The position numbers were made by a program, and so were the translations under genes. DNA of 64,000 bases, taken from assembly GCA_020041925.1 (NCBI GenBank), contig CP083409.1. One strand, 5' to 3'. Position 1 is the first letter of the stretch; each line of letters begins with the position of its first letter. The stretch comes from Faucicola osloensis_D (GTDB lineage: Bacteria; Pseudomonadota; Gammaproteobacteria; Pseudomonadales; Moraxellaceae). Of the stretch, positions 1-8,582 are shown piece after piece. The notes beneath the pieces were generated by a model. That model ran no database searches and was not told the origin of the DNA. It was given only the letters and a program-made list of their open reading frames with translations.

Positions 1-1
1 T

Positions 2-301
2 CAAGCCGTTCGTAGTGGACAACGTACGCCTGTACAAGCCAGCAACTATTGGCAAAAAACGCTGACATTGACGGACTTTTTATACTTGTCGCAAGCTTTG
101 TTAGTGCCATTGGGGCAATTTGCTGTCGGTATCTCAGCGTCAGTCAATGACTTAGATTTTGGCAAGCTGCAGCCACCACCGACATTAAAGCAAATTAGCC
201 AGTTACAACAGGTCATCGATCAAATCTGGCAAGATAGACAGCAACATATCCAAGATAAGTTATGCTATGATAAAATTTTTAGCACCATGCTTGATTGCTA
301 A
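2..301 (+). CDS. holB: 3' end of probable DNA polymerase III delta' subunit (HolB), partial
   Basis: This is an open frame running in from the left edge, so only the last 99 residues are visible. The segment is helical and polar and has no catalytic motif. The assignment rests on context: in related gammaproteobacteria a PilZ-domain gene directly follows holB, as it does here 61 bp downstream. The C-terminal helical domain of delta' helps form the clamp-loader collar, and the final stretch (CYDKIF near the end) resembles the closing helix of that domain. The ATPase core would lie upstream of the window. Another protein with a helical C-terminus cannot be excluded. Confidence 0.55.
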   Translation, partial: QAVRSGQRTPVQASNYWQKTLTLTDFLYLSQALLVPLGQFAVGISASVNDLDFGKLQPPPTLKQISQLQQVIDQIWQDRQQHIQDKLCYDKIFSTMLDC

Positions 302-362
302 TCTATTCAATTAATCTATATTATTTATCATTCACCATGCGTTAGTAAAAGGAATAGTGATT

Positions 363-710
363 ATGGCAATGCCATCTCGTGGCGGTATCACCACCATTAA
401 CTATGATACGATCGAAAAATTGTATGCTAGCTATCTGCCTTTTATTGAAAACGGTGCGTTATTTATTCCTACAAACCAGCAGCAACAACTAGGCAGTCAA
501 ACCTTTGTGGCAATTACTTTGCCAAATTCGAGTGAGAGAATGCCGCTGCATGGTAAAGTGGTGTGGGTCAACCACCGCGCACAAGCCCAGCGCCCCGCAG
601 GCTATGCATTACAGCTTGGCAAAGATGAAGCAGGTTTACGCATCAAAAACGAAGTCGACCGCCTTCTAGCAGGTCATATCAGCTCCGATAAACCCACCTT
701 TACGCTATAA
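363..710 (+). CDS. PilZ domain protein, type IV pilus type
   Basis: The protein is 115 residues long and consists of a single PilZ-like beta-barrel. It has the family pattern of a strand-rich core with a GKVVWVN segment near residue 60, typical of the PilZ protein encoded after holB. In Pseudomonas that protein is needed for type IV pilus assembly through the PilB ATPase and does not bind c-di-GMP well. The arginine-rich N-terminal RxxxR motif of c-di-GMP binders is not obvious here. The ATG at 363 is preferred over the GTG at 357 because the AAAGGA at 348-353 is 9 nt from the ATG. The tatD gene that often follows is absent. Confidence 0.8.
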   Translation: MAMPSRGGITTINYDTIEKLYASYLPFIENGALFIPTNQQQQLGSQTFVAITLPNSSERMPLHGKVVWVNHRAQAQRPAGYALQLGKDEAGLRIKNEVDRLLAGHISSDKPTFTL

Positions 711-750
711 ATTTTGGAAATTCTAGAAACTCTGGCAGTTTTAGCCTGTG

Positions 751-784
751 ATTGTTAAAGGTGAGCGATTGTTAAAGGTGAGCG
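751..784. repeat. Perfect 17-bp tandem duplication after the PilZ gene
   Basis: The unit ATTGTTAAAGGTGAGCG occurs at 751-767 and again, unchanged, at 768-784. It begins 40 bp after the PilZ stop codon. The 297-bp spacer up to cmk otherwise holds only an AT-rich stretch with a possible -10 (TATAAA, 948-953). Confidence 0.95.
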
Positions 785-1007
785 AATGCTTAATCCTGTA
801 AGTCGCTAGCTTTTTTCTTCTATCGCACAATGGTTAATCATCACTCTGCGTAGCGGTACATTTCTCATTTTTAGCCCCTTTTTTGTGCATTTTTTCATTG
901 GCAAAAAATGATACGCAATGTAGTCAATGCTTGTGCCAAATCACTTGTATAAAATAGCTTTCAGGCGTAAAATATACGACTATTTTTGCTTTGTTCATAA
1001 GAATGGC

Positions 1008-1772
1008 ATGTCACAAACGTTAACGCAACCGTCTTTTGATGTAACTAAAGAAGATTTAACCGCAAGCCTGCCCGTCATCACCGTTGATGGCTCAAGTGGT
1101 GCAGGTAAAGGTACATTGACGGCAAGACTGGCAAAGCTACTGGATTATCAAATTTTGGATTCAGGTGCGCTGTACCGGATTGTGGGGCTTGCAGCCCACC
1201 AAGCGGGTTTGTTAACCGGCAGCATTGATGAAGCTGCACTAGCTGATTTAACCCAATCGTTAAAAATTGAGTTTGCAGCCGCAAAAGCGGGTTCTGAGCA
1301 TGTGACAGTGCTCGTGAATGCCAACGATGTGAGTGAAGTGATTCGCACCGAAGAAGTGGGTAACTTTGCGTCAAAAGTCGCAGTATTCCCGAAGGTGCGT
1401 CAAGCGCTATTAGAGTTACAAAAAAATATGGCAACGTCGCAAGGCAACCCAAAAAAGGGCTTGATTGCAGACGGGCGTGATATGGGCACAGTGGTTTTTC
1501 CCGATGCGCCGCTGAAAGTTTATTTAGTCGCATCCTCTGAGGCACGAGCCGAGCGCCGTGTCAGTCAGTTAACCCATGCTGGCAAACAGGCAGATTTTGA
1601 CGAAATTTTGGCACAAATTATTGCCCGTGATGAGCGTGATAGTACACGCAGTGCCTCACCGGCTAAGCCTGCCGATGATGCGATAGTGATTGATAGCTCA
1701 GCCATCGATGCTGAGCAAGTGTTTAACCAAGTTTGGCAACTGTGTGTTGAGCGTGGTTTGACAATTAACTAA
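1008..1772 (+). CDS. cmk: Cytidylate kinase
   Basis: This enzyme phosphorylates CMP and dCMP to the diphosphates using ATP, in cytosolic pyrimidine salvage. The P-loop GSSGAGKGT lies at residues 28-36. It is followed by the family segments LDSGALYR, DGRDMGTVVFPDA (nucleotide and CMP-binding region) and the lid segment RDERDSTR. The ATG at 1008 gives 254 residues, slightly longer than the usual 220-230 because of an N-terminal tail of about 20 residues. The frame is open upstream to 927 but that extension has no family resemblance. The cmk-rpsA-ihfB order is conserved in gammaproteobacteria. Confidence 0.95.
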   Translation: MSQTLTQPSFDVTKEDLTASLPVITVDGSSGAGKGTLTARLAKLLDYQILDSGALYRIVGLAAHQAGLLTGSIDEAALADLTQSLKIEFAAAKAGSEHVTVLVNANDVSEVIRTEEVGNFASKVAVFPKVRQALLELQKNMATSQGNPKKGLIADGRDMGTVVFPDAPLKVYLVASSEARAERRVSQLTHAGKQADFDEILAQIIARDERDSTRSASPAKPADDAIVIDSSAIDAEQVFNQVWQLCVERGLTIN

Positions 1773-1795
1773 CAGTTTTTTAACTAACAGTTTTT
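1766..1795. repeat. Perfect 15-bp tandem duplication across the cmk stop codon
   Basis: TAACTAACAGTTTTT occurs at 1766-1780 and 1781-1795. The first copy contains the last codon and the stop of cmk (TAA 1770-1772). The period is a multiple of three, so the duplication also creates a second in-frame TAA. Confidence 0.95.
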
Positions 1796-1906
1796 AAAAG
1801 TTTTATCGATTTTTTATAGGCACTAAAACCAGCCTTATGTTTATAAAAAATCTTAATTTGAACCGTACTGTGCTGGACAGGCTACGGCTATACAAAGGTA
1901 AATTTT

Positions 1907-3580
1907 ATGATGGAATCATTTGCTGAACTGTTTGAAGCAAGCCAAGTACTTGATGTAGAACGCGGTGCAGTTATCTCTGGTCAAGTAGTTGCGATTGATA
2001 GCGACTGGATTACCGTAGATACGGGTCTAAAATCAGAAGGTATCGTTGCGCGTTCAGAATTTTTGAATGAACAAGGCGAGCTTGAAGTAGCAGTTGGCGA
2101 CCAAGTTCAAGTCGTTGTAGATGCGGTTGACAATGGCATGGGTCAAACCCTATTGTCACGTGAAAAAGCAAAACGTGCTGAAACTTGGAACGTACTTGAA
2201 AAACTTTACGAAAACAATGAGATCGTAACCGGTCTTATCTCTGGTAAAGTTAAAGGTGGTTTCACGGTTGATATCGGTTCAGTACGTGCGTTCTTACCAG
2301 GTTCATTGGTGGACACTCGCCCAGTACGCGACACGGCGCACTTAGAAGGCAAAGAGCTAGAATTTAAAGTCATCAAACTGGATCAAAAACGCAACAACGT
2401 CGTTGTTAGCCGCCGCGCTGTGATGGAATCTGAAAACTCAGCAGAGCGCGAAGCACTACTATCTAACCTTGAAGAAGGTCAAGAAGTGGTCGGCGTGGTG
2501 AAAAACTTGACTGATTACGGTGCATTCGTAGACCTAGGTGGTATCGATGGTCTATTACACATCACAGATATGGCATGGCGCCGTATCAAGCACCCATCAG
2601 AAGTGGTTGAAGTGGGTCAAGAATTAAAAGTTAAAGTATTAAAATTTGACCGTGAACGTAACCGTGTCAGCTTAGGTCTAAAACAACTAGGCACTGACCC
2701 ATGGCAAGACGTTCTTAACAACTATCCAAAAGGTACTAACGTTAAAGCACGCGTCACTAACCTGACTGATTATGGTTGTTTTGCTGAAATCGCTGATGGT
2801 ATCGAAGGCTTGGTACACGTTTCTGAAATGGATCATACCAACAAAAACATCCATCCTTCAAAAGTGGTACAAATCGGTGACGAGATCATGGTTCAAATCC
2901 TTGATATCGATGAAGACCGTCGTCGTATCAGCCTAGGTATCAAACAAACCATGCCAAACCCATGGGAAGAGTTTGATAAGAACCACCAAAAAGGTGACAA
3001 AGTGTCTGGTACTATCAAATCAATCACTGACTTCGGTATCTTTATCGGTCTAGAAGGTGGTATTGATGGTCTAGTTCACTTATCAGACCTTTCTTGGACT
3101 GAAAGTGGTGAAGAAGCGATTCGTAACTACAATAAAGGTGACACCGTTGAAGCGGTCATCTTGTCTGTAGATGCAGAAGCTAACCGTATCAGCTTAGGTA
3201 TCAAACAACTTAACAGCGACCCATTCAACGAATACCTAGTATCAAATGATCGTGGTGCGGTAGTGAAAGGGGTAGTGACTGACGTTGATGCCAAAGGCGC
3301 TAAAGTAAAACTAGCTGACGATGTAGAAGGCTACTTACGTGCTTCAGAAATCCAACAAGACAAAGTAGACGATGCGACCACTGTACTTAATGTCGGTGAT
3401 GAAGTTGAAGCGAAAATTGTCAGCGTTGACCGCAAAACTCGCGGTATCAACCTATCAGTTCGTGCAAAAGACGAAGCAGAGCAACGTGATGCTATCAAAG
3501 CATTAAGTTCAAATGCAGCAGCTGATACACAACCAAAAACCATTGGTGACTTAATCAAAGAGCAACAACAAAACCAATAA
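1907..3580 (+). CDS. rpsA: 30S ribosomal protein S1
   Basis: S1 binds mRNA at the 30S platform and unfolds structured 5' leaders so that translation can start. The 557-residue length and six successive S1 (OB-fold) repeats match the gammaproteobacterial protein. The repeats are visible through recurring GxVxxxTDYGxFV, DGLLHITDM/GLVHVSEM/GLVHLSDL and RISLGIKQL segments from about residue 20 to 520. AAGG at 1895-1898 lies 8 nt before the ATG at 1907; a second in-frame ATG follows at once. Codon choice is more biased than in the neighbours, as expected for a highly expressed gene. A strong hairpin terminator follows. Confidence 0.98.
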   Translation: MMESFAELFEASQVLDVERGAVISGQVVAIDSDWITVDTGLKSEGIVARSEFLNEQGELEVAVGDQVQVVVDAVDNGMGQTLLSREKAKRAETWNVLEKLYENNEIVTGLISGKVKGGFTVDIGSVRAFLPGSLVDTRPVRDTAHLEGKELEFKVIKLDQKRNNVVVSRRAVMESENSAEREALLSNLEEGQEVVGVVKNLTDYGAFVDLGGIDGLLHITDMAWRRIKHPSEVVEVGQELKVKVLKFDRERNRVSLGLKQLGTDPWQDVLNNYPKGTNVKARVTNLTDYGCFAEIADGIEGLVHVSEMDHTNKNIHPSKVVQIGDEIMVQILDIDEDRRRISLGIKQTMPNPWEEFDKNHQKGDKVSGTIKSITDFGIFIGLEGGIDGLVHLSDLSWTESGEEAIRNYNKGDTVEAVILSVDAEANRISLGIKQLNSDPFNEYLVSNDRGAVVKGVVTDVDAKGAKVKLADDVEGYLRASEIQQDKVDDATTVLNVGDEVEAKIVSVDRKTRGINLSVRAKDEAEQRDAIKALSSNAAADTQPKTIGDLIKEQQQNQ

Positions 3581-3597
3581 TCGGTTTTGTGAGTAAT

Positions 3598-3630
3598 AAA
3601 AAAAGCGACTAACTTAGTCGCTTTTTTTTA
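3598..3630 (+). terminator. Rho-independent terminator after rpsA
   Basis: The stem AAGCGACTA / TAGTCGCTT has a very short loop and is followed by a run of eight T residues, 18 bp after the rpsA stop. It separates rpsA from ihfB. Confidence 0.9.
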
Positions 3631-3676
3631 TTTTCACCTTTTAGGTAATAAAATGGAATATTTAGTCTAAAAAAAG

Positions 3677-3706
3677 CCGACGAATTTAAGGTGGTTTTGT
3701 TATAAT
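3677..3706 (+). promoter_or_regulatory. Probable ihfB promoter
   Basis: A perfect TATAAT lies at 3701-3706. The -35 region (around CCGACG, 3677-3682) is weak, so activation or an upstream element may be needed. The start codon of ihfB is about 145 bp downstream, leaving a long leader. Confidence 0.45.
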
Positions 3707-3851
3707 ATGCGAAGAAAAGTAATAAAATGTAATTTTTCATTATTATGATTGTTGATAGATTGCTGGATGAAATTGGACTGTAACGAAGTTTTTAAAACCA
3801 TCATTCTGTAATTTAGACTATGACAGTTACGTTTAGCGTGTTAGGGGTAGT

Positions 3852-4148
3852 ATGGAAAAAGTGTTAAACAAATCTGATTTGATCGCTAGATTATCAAGTG
3901 AATGTGAGAATATACCAGAAAAAACCATTGAGGACGCCACCAAGCAAATCATTGATTTGATGGTTGATACCTTATCTCAAAATGGACGTGTCGAAGTACG
4001 CGGTTTTGGTAGTTTTAGTTTGCATCATCGTGAGCCACGTGTGGCGCGCAACCCTAAAACAGGCGAAAAAGTGACCGTAAAAGCAACGGCGATACCCCAT
4101 TTTAAACCTGGCAAAGCATTGCGAGAGGCAGTCAATCATCATCGTTAG
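3852..4148 (+). CDS. ihfB: Integration host factor beta subunit
   Basis: This is the beta chain of the IHF heterodimer, which bends DNA sharply in the minor groove and serves in recombination, replication and promoter architecture. The 98-residue length and the conserved flanking segments VEVRGFGSF and the beta-arm RNPKTGE (residues 66-72, containing the intercalating proline) are diagnostic of the HU/IHF family. Its position directly after rpsA identifies it as the beta chain. The gene has its own likely promoter and is closed by a terminator. Confidence 0.95.
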   Translation: MEKVLNKSDLIARLSSECENIPEKTIEDATKQIIDLMVDTLSQNGRVEVRGFGSFSLHHREPRVARNPKTGEKVTVKATAIPHFKPGKALREAVNHHR

Positions 4149-4210
4149 TTGCGGTTTTTGAGTCATTTAACGTTATTGAACTTACGCTATGGTTTAATAT
4201 ATGATTGATC

Positions 4211-4245
4211 AAAAAAGAGTGGACAAAAAATCCACTCTTTTTTTT
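4211..4245 (+). terminator. Rho-independent terminator after ihfB
   Basis: AAAAAGAGTGGA pairs with TCCACTCTTTTT around a short A-rich loop, followed by a T run. It lies about 65 bp after the ihfB stop. Confidence 0.9.
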
Positions 4246-4310
4246 GAATTATCTGCAATAATAGTGGCATTCAAAAATGTAGATTAATTAAAATAACCAA
4301 GGAGAAAACT

Positions 4311-4670
4311 ATGCGTTATCTGTTAGCGATTTTGTTGTTCGTGGTCGTCGGTTATTCATTGATGCTGGTATTGGTGAATAACAACCAAGTCGAAGTAAAT
4401 TTACTGTTTAGTCAAGTGCCACAAATGAGTTTGGGGTTACTGCTGATTATTAGCATCGTTTTAGGGGTCATTGCGGGGCTATTGATAGGTGTGATTTTAT
4501 TTCGTGTGTTACAGATGAAATTGGAAAATCAGCGCTTATCTAAAGAGTTAAAGCAAACCCAAGAAAAATTGATGCAAACGCAGCATAATTATGAACAGCA
4601 TTTAGCGCAAACCAGCAATGCAACGATTGCCCCTACCGCAGCCAACCCTAATTTACCACCCGTACGATAA
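4311..4670 (+). CDS. lapA: Lipopolysaccharide assembly protein A domain protein (LapA, DUF1049)
   Basis: This is a small inner-membrane protein of 119 residues. It has a first hydrophobic helix at about residues 3-23, a second at about 40-65, and a polar coiled-coil tail (about 70-105) ending in a proline/alanine-rich segment. This is the layout of LapA (YciS), which in Escherichia coli works with LapB to control LpxC turnover and LPS assembly. An AAGGAG box precedes the ATG. Unlike E. coli, where lapB sits between lapA and pyrF, pyrF follows here after 41 bp and no lapB is present in the window. Confidence 0.85.
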   Translation: MRYLLAILLFVVVGYSLMLVLVNNNQVEVNLLFSQVPQMSLGLLLIISIVLGVIAGLLIGVILFRVLQMKLENQRLSKELKQTQEKLMQTQHNYEQHLAQTSNATIAPTAANPNLPPVR

Positions 4671-4711
4671 GCAATGTATGCTATCGAATTGAAAAAACGA
4701 GTCAGTTTGTT

Positions 4712-5449
4712 ATGAATCAAGTGGCAGTAGCGCAAGCAACATCACTCATCAAATCCGCCATCAAGTCACCCATTATTGTGGCATTGGATAACATGGATGA
4801 CCGTCAGGCATTAAGCTTGGCGGATAAGTTAGACCCTACCTTGTGCCGATTAAAAGTTGGCAAAGAGCTGTTTACCAAATATGGTAGTAGCTTAGTGACA
4901 TCCTTACATCAGCGTGGTTTTGAAGTGTTTTTGGATTTAAAATTTCATGATATCCCCAACACAACCGCGCAGGCGGTCTTAGCGGCGGCTGATTTGGGGG
5001 TGTGGATGGTCAATGTGCATGCCAGTGCAGGGCGCAGCGCCATGCAAACGGTGAAAGCGCGTCTATCGGCGCAACACTACCAAACCTTAGTGATTGCGGT
5101 GACGGTGCTAACTTCTATGTCACAGCAAGATTTGGCTGAAGTGGGCATCAGCGACTCGATAGAAAATCATGTCAAGCGACTAGCATTATTGACGCAGCAA
5201 TCTGGGCTTGATGGGGTGGTTTGCTCTGCACAAGAAGCCAATGTGCTTAAACAGCTTTGCGGCAAGAATTTTCTGTTAGTCACGCCAGGTATCAGACTAC
5301 CAGAAGACGCCAGTAATGATCAAACGCGGATTTGCACGCCCAAAGATGCCATAGCCAATGGGTCTGATTATTTGGTCATTGGGCGGTCAATCACGGCGGC
5401 AGCGGATCCCACCGCAAAACTGCACTATATCTTGGATACGTTAAAATAA
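4712..5449 (+). CDS. pyrF: Orotidine 5'-phosphate decarboxylase
   Basis: This enzyme performs the last step of UMP synthesis, decarboxylating OMP. The catalytic signature DLKFHDIPNT is at residues 75-84 (Lys77 and Asp80 are the key residues), with VALDN near the N-terminus, a VTVLTS segment in the middle and a phosphate-binding VIGRSIT near the end. The length of 245 residues is normal, apart from an extra N-terminal tail of about 18 residues before the barrel. It follows lapA by 41 bp and precedes the metallophosphoesterase by 17 bp, so the three are probably co-transcribed. Confidence 0.96.
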   Translation: MNQVAVAQATSLIKSAIKSPIIVALDNMDDRQALSLADKLDPTLCRLKVGKELFTKYGSSLVTSLHQRGFEVFLDLKFHDIPNTTAQAVLAAADLGVWMVNVHASAGRSAMQTVKARLSAQHYQTLVIAVTVLTSMSQQDLAEVGISDSIENHVKRLALLTQQSGLDGVVCSAQEANVLKQLCGKNFLLVTPGIRLPEDASNDQTRICTPKDAIANGSDYLVIGRSITAAADPTAKLHYILDTLK

Positions 5450-5466
5450 TCCATCTCGAGTCATGT

Positions 5467-6258
5467 ATGCCAGTACGTTTTCAAGTGTTAAGTGATTTAC
5501 ATATTGATAGCTATGCAAGAAGGGATTTGCCCATTGGTGAAATCCCTTACACAAATGCGGATGCTATTTTAGTAGCGGGCGACACATCCAATGGGCTTTT
5601 GGGCATCGAATGGCTCATTGGCGAATCAAAGCGACTTGAGAAACCAATTTTTGTGATTGTGGGCAATCATGAGTATTTTGGTCATAATATTCTTGATTTG
5701 GATGCCCAAATAAAGACATTGACCCAAGATACGCAAGTGCATTTTTTACAATGCGCGAGCTTTGAATTTATGGGTGTTAGAATTATTGGTACAACGCTTT
5801 GGACGGATTATCAATATCAACCACAAGATAATACGTTGGAGATTGCTCAGCAGTTTATGCGCGATTATCGCGAGATTTATTATGATAACCGACTGTTAAC
5901 GCCCCAAGATACTGTAGCTATTCACCAGCGGCAGAGGGCATGGCTGCAGAATGCCTTAAAACAAAGTGAAAAAGATGCTATGCCCACCGTGGTCATGACA
6001 CATCATAGCATCAGCCCATTATCTATCGCGCCAAAATATGCCAATTTTCCCAGTAATGCAGGATTTGTCGTTGATTTGAGCGAATGGTTACAGAGCGATT
6101 TTGCGCCTGATATTTGGCTGCATGGACATACCCATGAAGCCTTTGATTATCAGCAAGGTCATACACGTGTTATTGTCAATCCCAGAGCCTACCCCAATGA
6201 AATCAGTAGTACCGGGATAGTTTTTGACTGGCATAAAGTCATTGAAGTCATGGTATGA
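5467..6258 (+). CDS. Calcineurin-like metallophosphoesterase
   Basis: The full metallophosphoesterase motif series is present: DLH (residues 10-12), GDTSNG (39-44), GNHEY (66-70), THHS and the C-terminal HGHTHE. These residues bind a two-metal centre that hydrolyses phosphomono- or diesters. No signal peptide or membrane helix is seen, so it should be cytosolic. The substrate cannot be told from the sequence. It lies 17 bp after pyrF and probably belongs to that transcript. Confidence 0.88.
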   Translation: MPVRFQVLSDLHIDSYARRDLPIGEIPYTNADAILVAGDTSNGLLGIEWLIGESKRLEKPIFVIVGNHEYFGHNILDLDAQIKTLTQDTQVHFLQCASFEFMGVRIIGTTLWTDYQYQPQDNTLEIAQQFMRDYREIYYDNRLLTPQDTVAIHQRQRAWLQNALKQSEKDAMPTVVMTHHSISPLSIAPKYANFPSNAGFVVDLSEWLQSDFAPDIWLHGHTHEAFDYQQGHTRVIVNPRAYPNEISSTGIVFDWHKVIEVMV

Positions 6259-6311
6259 TTGGCACGTTTTCACAGAAACATCCCATTTAATCGCTTAAAT
6301 TTTTTGACCTC

Positions 6312-6337
6312 ATCAATTTATAGTATCAATTTATGGT
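6312..6337. repeat. 13-bp tandem duplication between the two phosphoesterase genes
   Basis: ATCAATTTATAGT (6312-6324) is followed directly by ATCAATTTATGGT (6325-6337), 12 of 13 identical. It lies upstream of the histidine phosphatase start. Confidence 0.85.
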
Positions 6338-6372
6338 GCAAAGATAAAAAGATATAAGGAATGCGTATTTAA

Positions 6373-7122
6373 ATGTCTAATTCAATCAACACCATGCCTG
6401 CTCATTTACCGCCCAGTATGATTGACTCGGTCAAGCTACTGCCGAAACATGAGCGACTAATACTATTTACCCGTCATTCATTGCGCGAAATGTCAGATAA
6501 AAATGGCTTTGCCAGTTATGCTCTGCCACTAACACCAAAAGGCAGAGTGTTGGCGGAGTCTTGGGGGCGTTGGTTGGCCGCCAATTTAGATTACTCGATG
6601 GATGTAGATAGCATCAGTAGCCCGATACAACGTTGTATTGATACCGCGATTTTAATGCAAGCAGGGGCTGGCATCTCTAGAAATGTGTCGCACCAATCAC
6701 TGTTGGTAGAGCCAGGTAGTTTGGTGGTTGACCATGAAGAAGTGAGTAAGGTATTCAAACAAATTGGTGCGCTCAATTTTATCAATCGTTTTTTGGCGGG
6801 CGACATGGCAGGGATTAAAGCGCCACATAAAGGCGGTTTGGATTTATTAGCGCTTTTATTTCAGCATCAGCCAAAGCACGGACATTTATTATTGGCGGTT
6901 AGTCATGATACGCTATTGTCAGCGTTTTTAGCGGTGATGATGGGCGTGGGTGAAATTAGCTGGGATGACTGGCCAAAAATGATGGAAGGGGTGTTTTTGT
7001 GGTTTGATGATAAACCTTTTAGTGAGGCAAAAGTACATTTTATTTGGCGCGGGCAGTGTTATGAACGCCGATTGATTGAATTGTTAGACCCATTTTCAAC
7101 CTCTTATCCGTTAGAAGACTAA
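6373..7122 (+). CDS. Histidine phosphatase superfamily protein
   Basis: The N-terminal signature FTRHSLRE contains the Arg34-His35 pair that would carry the phosphohistidine intermediate. A second histidine occurs in AVSHDT (about residue 177), as expected for the branch 2 or phosphoglycerate mutase-like fold. The protein has 249 residues and no signal peptide. Segments such as SSPIQRCIDTA match the conserved arginine region after the first beta-alpha unit. The physiological substrate is unknown. The start is the ATG at 6373, preceded by an ATAAGGA box. Confidence 0.8.
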   Translation: MSNSINTMPAHLPPSMIDSVKLLPKHERLILFTRHSLREMSDKNGFASYALPLTPKGRVLAESWGRWLAANLDYSMDVDSISSPIQRCIDTAILMQAGAGISRNVSHQSLLVEPGSLVVDHEEVSKVFKQIGALNFINRFLAGDMAGIKAPHKGGLDLLALLFQHQPKHGHLLLAVSHDTLLSAFLAVMMGVGEISWDDWPKMMEGVFLWFDDKPFSEAKVHFIWRGQCYERRLIELLDPFSTSYPLED

Positions 7123-7148
7123 TTGATACCTAACAAACCCACAAAAAT

Positions 7149-7177
7149 AAAGGTAGGACTTTATCCTACCTTTTTTG
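7149..7177. terminator. Hairpin terminator between convergent genes
   Basis: AAGGTAGGA pairs with TCCTACCTT around CTTTA and is followed by six T residues. The opposite strand also has a T-rich exit, so it may serve both the histidine phosphatase gene and the convergent desaturase gene. Confidence 0.85.
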
Positions 7178-7211
7178 ACACAGTCAACCTTTAAACATGT
7201 TTATGTGTTAA

Positions 7212-8378
7212 TCAAACATGTTTGCCTTTTAAATGATTAACCAAATTTTCAATTTGCTGCGCATGATTGCGAAGTTTATCCTCAATGCCACTAAACTGAT
7301 CTTTTAGCTTATCATCGACTTCATGAATACGCTGGGCAAACTCATTTTTTTTCATCTCAATCGCTTGCGTTTTTAACGCTTGCCATTCTGCAATTGTTTG
7401 TTTGAAGGCTTGTTGTTCACTGTTTAAACGATCTTTTATCACTTGAAAGTTGCTGGTTAAATTCCCTGAAAAAGTCGCAACTTTTTTCTCAGCACGTTTG
7501 AATGCCATTTCTGTTTGTGCATGCTGAATGGTAACGTCCGGGACACGTTTTAAATCCCAAGTTAAACCGATTTTTGATAAGCCATAAATAATCCATTTAC
7601 TAGGATCATATTGCCACCATTTTACCCCATTGCGATAGTCATATTGGAAAAAGTGGTGGTAGTTATGGTAGCCTTCGCCCCAAGTGAAAATCGCTAGAAT
7701 CGGATTATCACGCGCGGTGTTGGTATCGGTATAAGGACGGGTACCAAACATATGGCAAAGCGAGTTGATAAAGAAAGTAAAATGATGGCTTAACACCAAA
7801 CGCAGTAGCCCTGCAAGCACTAGGGTACCTGCAATATCACCCACCATCCAACCAAACAGCGCTGGCAACCCAATATTGGCTAATAAAATCCATAGGGCAT
7901 AATATTTATCTTGCGCCACTAATACAGGATCAGCTTTTAAATCTGGGATGTTTTTGTAATCATAGTGACCGCTTGGGTAGTTTTTGAGCATCCACCCGAT
8001 ATGTGAGAACCAAAAGCCACGCTTGGCAGAGTAGGGGTCTTGATAGATATCATCGACGTGGCGGTGGTGCAAACGGTGTCCTGCACACCAGTCAAATACT
8101 GAGCCCTGAACAGCTAAGGTGCCGCCAATCAGAAAGAACCATTTGACAATCGGATGCGCTTGGTAAGTACGATGTGACCATAAACGGTGATAACCAACGG
8201 TAATACTTAACCCATTCCAAGCCATAAAGAATGCGAAAATTGCCCAAACTTGCCAACTGACGCTATGTGTCCACAAGTAATAAGGTACAATCAATAAAGC
8301 CGCCAAAGGCGTGCTAATTAAGACAAACGCAGGGATCCAATTGATGGGCGCGTTTTCAAAAGATTGAGGTTGTGTCAT
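7212..8378 (-). CDS. Acyl-CoA (delta-9 type) fatty acid desaturase with coiled-coil tail
   Basis: This integral-membrane di-iron desaturase introduces a cis double bond into acyl chains. The three histidine boxes are clear: HRLWSH (64-69), HRLHH (101-105) and HNYHH (238-242), set between hydrophobic segments at about 18-50, 80-95 and 163-200. The ATG at 8378 is chosen over an upstream TTG. After residue 290 the protein continues with about 100 residues rich in K, E, Q and L, predicted to be a long amphipathic helix or coiled coil, which is not part of the usual desaturase core. A promoter lies just upstream. Confidence 0.9.
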   Translation of the reverse strand: MTQPQSFENAPINWIPAFVLISTPLAALLIVPYYLWTHSVSWQVWAIFAFFMAWNGLSITVGYHRLWSHRTYQAHPIVKWFFLIGGTLAVQGSVFDWCAGHRLHHRHVDDIYQDPYSAKRGFWFSHIGWMLKNYPSGHYDYKNIPDLKADPVLVAQDKYYALWILLANIGLPALFGWMVGDIAGTLVLAGLLRLVLSHHFTFFINSLCHMFGTRPYTDTNTARDNPILAIFTWGEGYHNYHHFFQYDYRNGVKWWQYDPSKWIIYGLSKIGLTWDLKRVPDVTIQHAQTEMAFKRAEKKVATFSGNLTSNFQVIKDRLNSEQQAFKQTIAEWQALKTQAIEMKKNEFAQRIHEVDDKLKDQFSGIEDKLRNHAQQIENLVNHLKGKHV

Positions 8379-8440
8379 AGAGATAAATGTCCTGAGGATG
8401 ATCAAAATACGACATGTATTTTTTTAATCATTGACGCTAT

Positions 8441-8469
8441 ATTGTACTGAAAAAGTGGAAAAAAGTGAA
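8441..8469 (-). promoter_or_regulatory. Probable desaturase promoter
   Basis: Read on the minus strand, TTCACT (8469-8464) and TACAAT (8446-8441) are separated by 17 bp, about 63 bp before the desaturase ATG. Confidence 0.5.
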
Positions 8470-8582
8470 CACATATACACTCAAATTCCCGACAATTTTG
8501 TTAAATTGATATCGATAAACTTACTGTAATATGAATGCTTTAGCCAAAAAATTCAATTAAAAATTTTAGCTACAAAGATATT

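Noticed and set aside
1078..1545. 155-codon ORF antisense to cmk
   Set aside because: It is a mirror of the conserved cmk coding sequence, with atypical composition and no motif.
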